In this document: positions 7,100-10,083 of the stretch, piece by piece | Numbering within the stretch: the stretch's first letter is position 1 | Layout: every line of letters begins with the position of its first letter | Source: an uncultured Eubacteriales bacterium | Lineage (GTDB): Bacteria; Bacillota; Clostridia; Oscillospirales; Ruminococcaceae | Length of the DNA stretch: 10,083 nt | Assembly: GCA_959605275.1 (NCBI GenBank) | Contig: CAUHFD010000092.1 | Location: forward strand, 1 to 10,083 | Direction of reading: 5' to 3' | The notes under the pieces: generated by a model | What the model saw: the letters and a program-made list of their open reading frames with translations, nothing else | Told to the model about the DNA's origin: nothing | The model's database searches: none | Program-made: the position numbers and the translations under genes

Positions 7100-9997
7100 T
7101 CAGTCCAGATTGAATTCCTTGCGTTTTCGGGCAATCTCATCATTGATAATCTTATTATAAAGCGTTAATTGGCGTCTGGTTTGATATCCGCCTTTATCCA
7201 CGTCATAACAAGCACGCAGCGCATTTGTCAGATTGCGTGTGACAATATAATTACCGGGAATCTGGTTCACATTGATAATTTGGTTCCATTGTTCCTCGAT
7301 GACCGCCGCTTCAGATTTTGACCATCCCATTTTCTTGAACGCCTGAATATTGGCCGGATAATATCTAGCGCCGATACCCATGGTGGCTTCCAGCTCTTTT
7401 CCGTATTGCAGTTGGGTGTCACTCGAAATCCACCACATCAAAAATTCGGCTGCTTCTTTTCCGAGTCCTTTTTTCACTGCGGAATTCAAAACCATACATC
7501 CGGTCACAACGCTTGATTCCGCACGGTTAATGCTGCCGTCCTCCATCCGCTTTCCCGGTATCGGTGCCATTGCCCAAAGCCCTCTGAGTTCAGGCGCCGC
7601 AGCCATCAATTGATTGTAAATCGTCATGGATGTGATCCCCATCGGCATTTCACCGCTTCGGAACCGATTGTAGAATTCAATGCTCTTGGATAATTTATAA
7701 TCTCTGTACAGAGTGACCCACTGATCAAACGCGTCATATGCTGCCTGCACGTCAAAACAGGATTGCTTCAGATCAGCAGTATAGTATGTGCCGCCGTTTT
7801 GAAATAAAAACGCATCAAATATAGAAATGCTTGCCGAAACGCCGGCATTGGAGGAATTTACCTCGTTGATCCCGACCTGGAGATTCACCTTTTGGATCAC
7901 CTCCATAGCATGATAAAACTCTTCCCATGTTTTAGGAGGCTCCAATCCAAGTTCCTCAAAGATATCAGTTCTGTACAAAAGCAAATTAAAACTTTCCGTC
8001 TCAGGCAGACCGTACAAGCCGCCCTCATAATAAAAAGGCTTTAGCGCAGATTCGTGAAATATCTCCAGTAAATCATCCCGATCCACATAATCCGAAAGAT
8101 CCATCAATGCGCCGCGCATTGCAAGATTAACCGGTTCCGCCTGTTCTACCATCAGCGCAACATCCGGTCCTTTTCCTGCCAAAGTAGCCTGCAAAAGAAC
8201 ATCCTTCGTTTCCACCATGCTCAGTTCTATCTGCGTATGATAAACCGGAATAAAGGTATCATCGATCAAGTTATCCAGCACCTGCGCCTGATCTCGTCCC
8301 GTTCCTACCCAAACCGTAATACTTTTGCCTTCACCGGAACCGGAAATGGAATTGTACTCACTGATAAAGGAAGAAATAAATTTTTGCATTTCAAAGAAAA
8401 AGCTTTCAAACAAAGAAACATTTTCCTGTATTCCGTCCGCCCCTTCCGGCACAAAGCCGAAGCAGTCGATTTCCAGCGGCTGGCTGTTGAGCAACAGAAG
8501 CAGTGAGGATATCGTTTCAATATTTCCTTTGAATTTGGAAATACGTTTTGGTATCAATTCGGAGTCATCCTGAAAGTCATCCAGCATATCACACATCTGA
8601 ATGATAGACGATGCTTGGGAATCCTTTTTCCCGGTCACATTCGTTATCGTGTTATATGCTCTATGAAGCCCTTCTTGTATGTTTTCCAATTCATCTAAAA
8701 GCCCCGGCAGAGAATTTTCCAAGCCGTAATCACGGTTTGTATCCGGCTCCGTTCCGGTTATGATAATGATTTTTCGATAAAGCGCGTTCAGTTCCAGAAC
8801 AATCTGATTGATATCACGCAATGCGGCATATAACTCCCCTGATGTCACTTCCAGAGTGATGACATCGCCTTTTTTCAAATACACTAATAAAGGCGTTTCA
8901 TTACCAAGTGTTTTAACGTACCAACTGGTACGATATTCAAAGGCGATATTTTTTGCCTCGGCAAACGGAAGTTCGCCGTTGATATACAGGTTTCTGTATG
9001 AATTTAGTCCCGGATTAAAATTTTGCCGTACGCGGAATTGAATTTGATACAACCCGTCTTCCGGCACATTTGCGGTCCAGGAAATCGTGCTGCCGAAACT
9101 GCTCCAATTGCTGCCGCCAATGGTATTATAGCGGGTATAAAACGGATGATTCGGATAGGTTGCTGCACTGCCACGATCACATAACGGATATAGTATGGGG
9201 CTGCTTTTCTCGTACGCCTGCTCTGCCTGCAACACATAAGTCTCACCGGTCACCTTTTGATCGCTGTACTTCTTTATGTATTCATCATAGCTGCTGGGTT
9301 CCGCTTTTCTGCCGAACAGTATCTCGGAAACAGCCACTGCTTCCCGCTTGACCGAAATACGCAATTTATGCGTCCCTGCTTCCAGGTAAAAGCGGTACGG
9401 TTCCGCATACATGCCGTTGTTGTCCTCAAGCCAACGCGTGTTCCAACATTCTTTTTCGATCTGTGTCGGACGAATATCATTTCCGCTGTGATTCGATTGA
9501 AGGATATTTTCATCTATCCATGTCCTCGGCAACATCACGCTGTCTATTTCATGAAACGGAACTTTACCATCCAACAGGACGCCCAGTTCAATATCCAACC
9601 CGGTTGCTTTGAGCGGATAATACTTCAGCCTGATAGAATAAATCCCGGTTTGCGGTATATCAAAATCCCACTCGCACCACTCATTGTCTTCCGATAATAC
9701 CCCGGCTGACAGATTTTCATAGGTCGATATGGACTTCTCAAGGTGCTGCGCGCCGGTGATATGATCCGCATGAACCGTTACGGAATGACCGGCTGCCTCC
9801 TCTGCGGAATATTGATTATAATAATCATAATAACTGCCGGCTGTTGCCGAAGCGGTATTTGTCTTCAACAAATCGTCCTTAGAAACAGCATTAACGTTTT
9901 TTACTCCGAAAACTGTAAAAGAGGAAATTGTAAATGAAGCGATAAACAAACAGGATGTCATCCTTTTTATGCCGCTCCATATATATCCTTTTTTCAA
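7100..9997 (-). CDS. Large multidomain extracellular solute-binding protein with CBM-like modules
   Basis: The product has about 965 residues, against the 400-550 usual for sugar-binding proteins. Residues 1-37 form a Sec signal (KKGYIWSGIKR, a hydrophobic core, then VNA before VSK); I see no lipobox. Residues of about 70-230 and 252-405 are two beta-sandwich modules resembling CBM6/35. Each has an AE/AD-type opening strand (VTVHADHITGAQ; YVLQAEQAYEKS), a 'G-Y-x-I' strand (TGIYSIRLKYY; DGLYQIQFRVR) and a closing strand (AVSEILFG; LRDINQIVLEL). Residues of about 428-550 are mostly helical. From about 558 a type-1 substrate-binding domain follows: SITVWVGTGRDQAQ, ATLAGKGPDVALMVEQ, GLYGLPETESFNLLLYRTDI, PPKTWEEFYHAMEVI, and EAAEFLMWWISSDTQLQYGK. 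It heads the operon, so it presumably feeds the adjacent permeases and may hold the system on a polysaccharide. TTG 9997 is preferred because AAAGGTG lies 8 bp upstream; GTG 10006 overlaps that motif. The ligand is unknown. Confidence 0.93.
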   Translation of the reverse strand: MKKGYIWSGIKRMTSCLFIASFTISSFTVFGVKNVNAVSKDDLLKTNTASATAGSYYDYYNQYSAEEAAGHSVTVHADHITGAQHLEKSISTYENLSAGVLSEDNEWCEWDFDIPQTGIYSIRLKYYPLKATGLDIELGVLLDGKVPFHEIDSVMLPRTWIDENILQSNHSGNDIRPTQIEKECWNTRWLEDNNGMYAEPYRFYLEAGTHKLRISVKREAVAVSEILFGRKAEPSSYDEYIKKYSDQKVTGETYVLQAEQAYEKSSPILYPLCDRGSAATYPNHPFYTRYNTIGGSNWSSFGSTISWTANVPEDGLYQIQFRVRQNFNPGLNSYRNLYINGELPFAEAKNIAFEYRTSWYVKTLGNETPLLVYLKKGDVITLEVTSGELYAALRDINQIVLELNALYRKIIIITGTEPDTNRDYGLENSLPGLLDELENIQEGLHRAYNTITNVTGKKDSQASSIIQMCDMLDDFQDDSELIPKRISKFKGNIETISSLLLLLNSQPLEIDCFGFVPEGADGIQENVSLFESFFFEMQKFISSFISEYNSISGSGEGKSITVWVGTGRDQAQVLDNLIDDTFIPVYHTQIELSMVETKDVLLQATLAGKGPDVALMVEQAEPVNLAMRGALMDLSDYVDRDDLLEIFHESALKPFYYEGGLYGLPETESFNLLLYRTDIFEELGLEPPKTWEEFYHAMEVIQKVNLQVGINEVNSSNAGVSASISIFDAFLFQNGGTYYTADLKQSCFDVQAAYDAFDQWVTLYRDYKLSKSIEFYNRFRSGEMPMGITSMTIYNQLMAAAPELRGLWAMAPIPGKRMEDGSINRAESSVVTGCMVLNSAVKKGLGKEAAEFLMWWISSDTQLQYGKELEATMGIGARYYPANIQAFKKMGWSKSEAAVIEEQWNQIINVNQIPGNYIVTRNLTNALRACYDVDKGGYQTRRQLTLYNKIINDEIARKRKEFNLD

Positions 9998-10005
9998 TAC
10001 AAACA

Positions 10006-10012
10006 CACCTTT
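10006..10012 (-). promoter_or_regulatory. Ribosome binding site of the binding-protein gene
   Basis: AAAGGTG on the minus strand precedes TTG 9997-9995 by 8 bases. The upstream in-frame GTG at 10006-10004 overlaps it and would leave no proper spacing. The start is therefore probably TTG, though GTG cannot be excluded. Confidence 0.55.
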
Positions 10013-10028
10013 CCGAAGTAAAGTTTTA

Positions 10029-10058
10029 ATTATGTAAAACGTTTTGCATAAAATACAA
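10029..10058 (-). promoter_or_regulatory. Candidate sigma-A promoter of the operon
   Basis: On the minus strand a -10-like CATAAT (10034-10029, five of six matches to TATAAT) is preceded, after 18 bases, by a weak -35-like TTGTAT (10058-10053, three of six matches to TTGACA). A-rich sequence upstream, at about 10060-10078, could act as an UP element. Transcription would start near 10022, giving a leader of about 25 bases. The weak -35 and the operator within the core promoter suit a regulated promoter. The assignment rests on motif matching only. Confidence 0.5.
10030..10051. promoter_or_regulatory. Palindromic operator, LacI-family type
   Basis: This 22-bp inverted repeat pairs at 10 of 11 positions around a central CG. 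Its core is TGTAAAACGTTTTGCA at 10033-10048, and the one mismatched pair is 10035/10046. AT-rich palindromes centred on CG (AAACGTTT-like) are typical binding sites of LacI-family sugar regulators. It overlaps the promoter spacer and most of the -10, so a bound repressor would block RNA polymerase. No regulator gene is present in the window. It is not a good CcpA cre site because the half-sites are one base too far from the central CG. Confidence 0.7.
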
Positions 10059-10083
10059 TAATTTTTCCTTTTTTCTTATGGTA

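Noticed and set aside
10033..10048. CcpA catabolite-responsive element (cre).
   Set aside because: The cre consensus (WTGNAANCGNWNNCAW) needs the CG one base closer to each TG/CA half. Here the spacing is too long, fitting a dedicated LacI-family regulator better.
10059..10083. Possible start of a divergent plus-strand gene (ATG at 10078) or a terminator T-tract.
   Set aside because: Only two codons are visible, with no Shine-Dalgarno before the ATG, and no hairpin stem accompanies the T-rich run. A-rich upstream promoter sequence is the simpler reading.

Overview
The window is almost entirely filled by one minus-strand operon of six genes, reading from about position 10000 down to position 1. 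It encodes a carbohydrate ABC uptake system with unusual exported accessory proteins. Sec-type signal peptides, strong GAGGTG/GGAGG ribosome binding sites, GTG/TTG starts, moderate-to-low GC by eye, a separately located transport ATPase and the families present all point to a Gram-positive Bacillota, most likely a clostridial (or Paenibacillus-like) polysaccharide user. Assignment below phylum is inference.

Layout in transcription order. Positions 10083-9998 hold the promoter region, with a near-perfect 22-bp palindrome of the LacI-family operator type lying over the spacer and -10. Positions 9997-7100 encode a very large (about 965 aa) exported solute-binding protein: two N-terminal CBM6/35-like beta-sandwich modules, a helical section and a C-terminal type-1 substrate-binding domain. 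Positions 7080-6163 and 6145-5249 encode a matched MalF-like/MalG-like permease pair. Positions 5219-3096 encode a signal-peptide-bearing NHL beta-propeller + TPR + Yip1-like membrane protein. Positions 3062-729 encode an exported protein that I assign to the DUF5696 family. Positions 726-1 hold a further MalF-like permease whose 3' end lies outside the window.

Intergenic gaps are 2 to 33 bp and contain no terminator that I can see, so the genes are probably co-transcribed and partly translationally coupled. A plausible model (inference) is that the CBM-bearing binding protein captures an oligosaccharide near a polysaccharide and hands it to the permease pair, with a shared MsmX/MsmK-type ATPase encoded elsewhere. 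The propeller/TPR/Yip1 protein would be an extracellular sensor or scaffold, and the DUF5696 protein would handle or bind the glycan at the cell surface. The additional permease suggests that a second transporter, with its MalG-like partner, begins here. The substrate cannot be read from the sequence. No RNA genes, mobile elements, CRISPR arrays or long repeats were seen.
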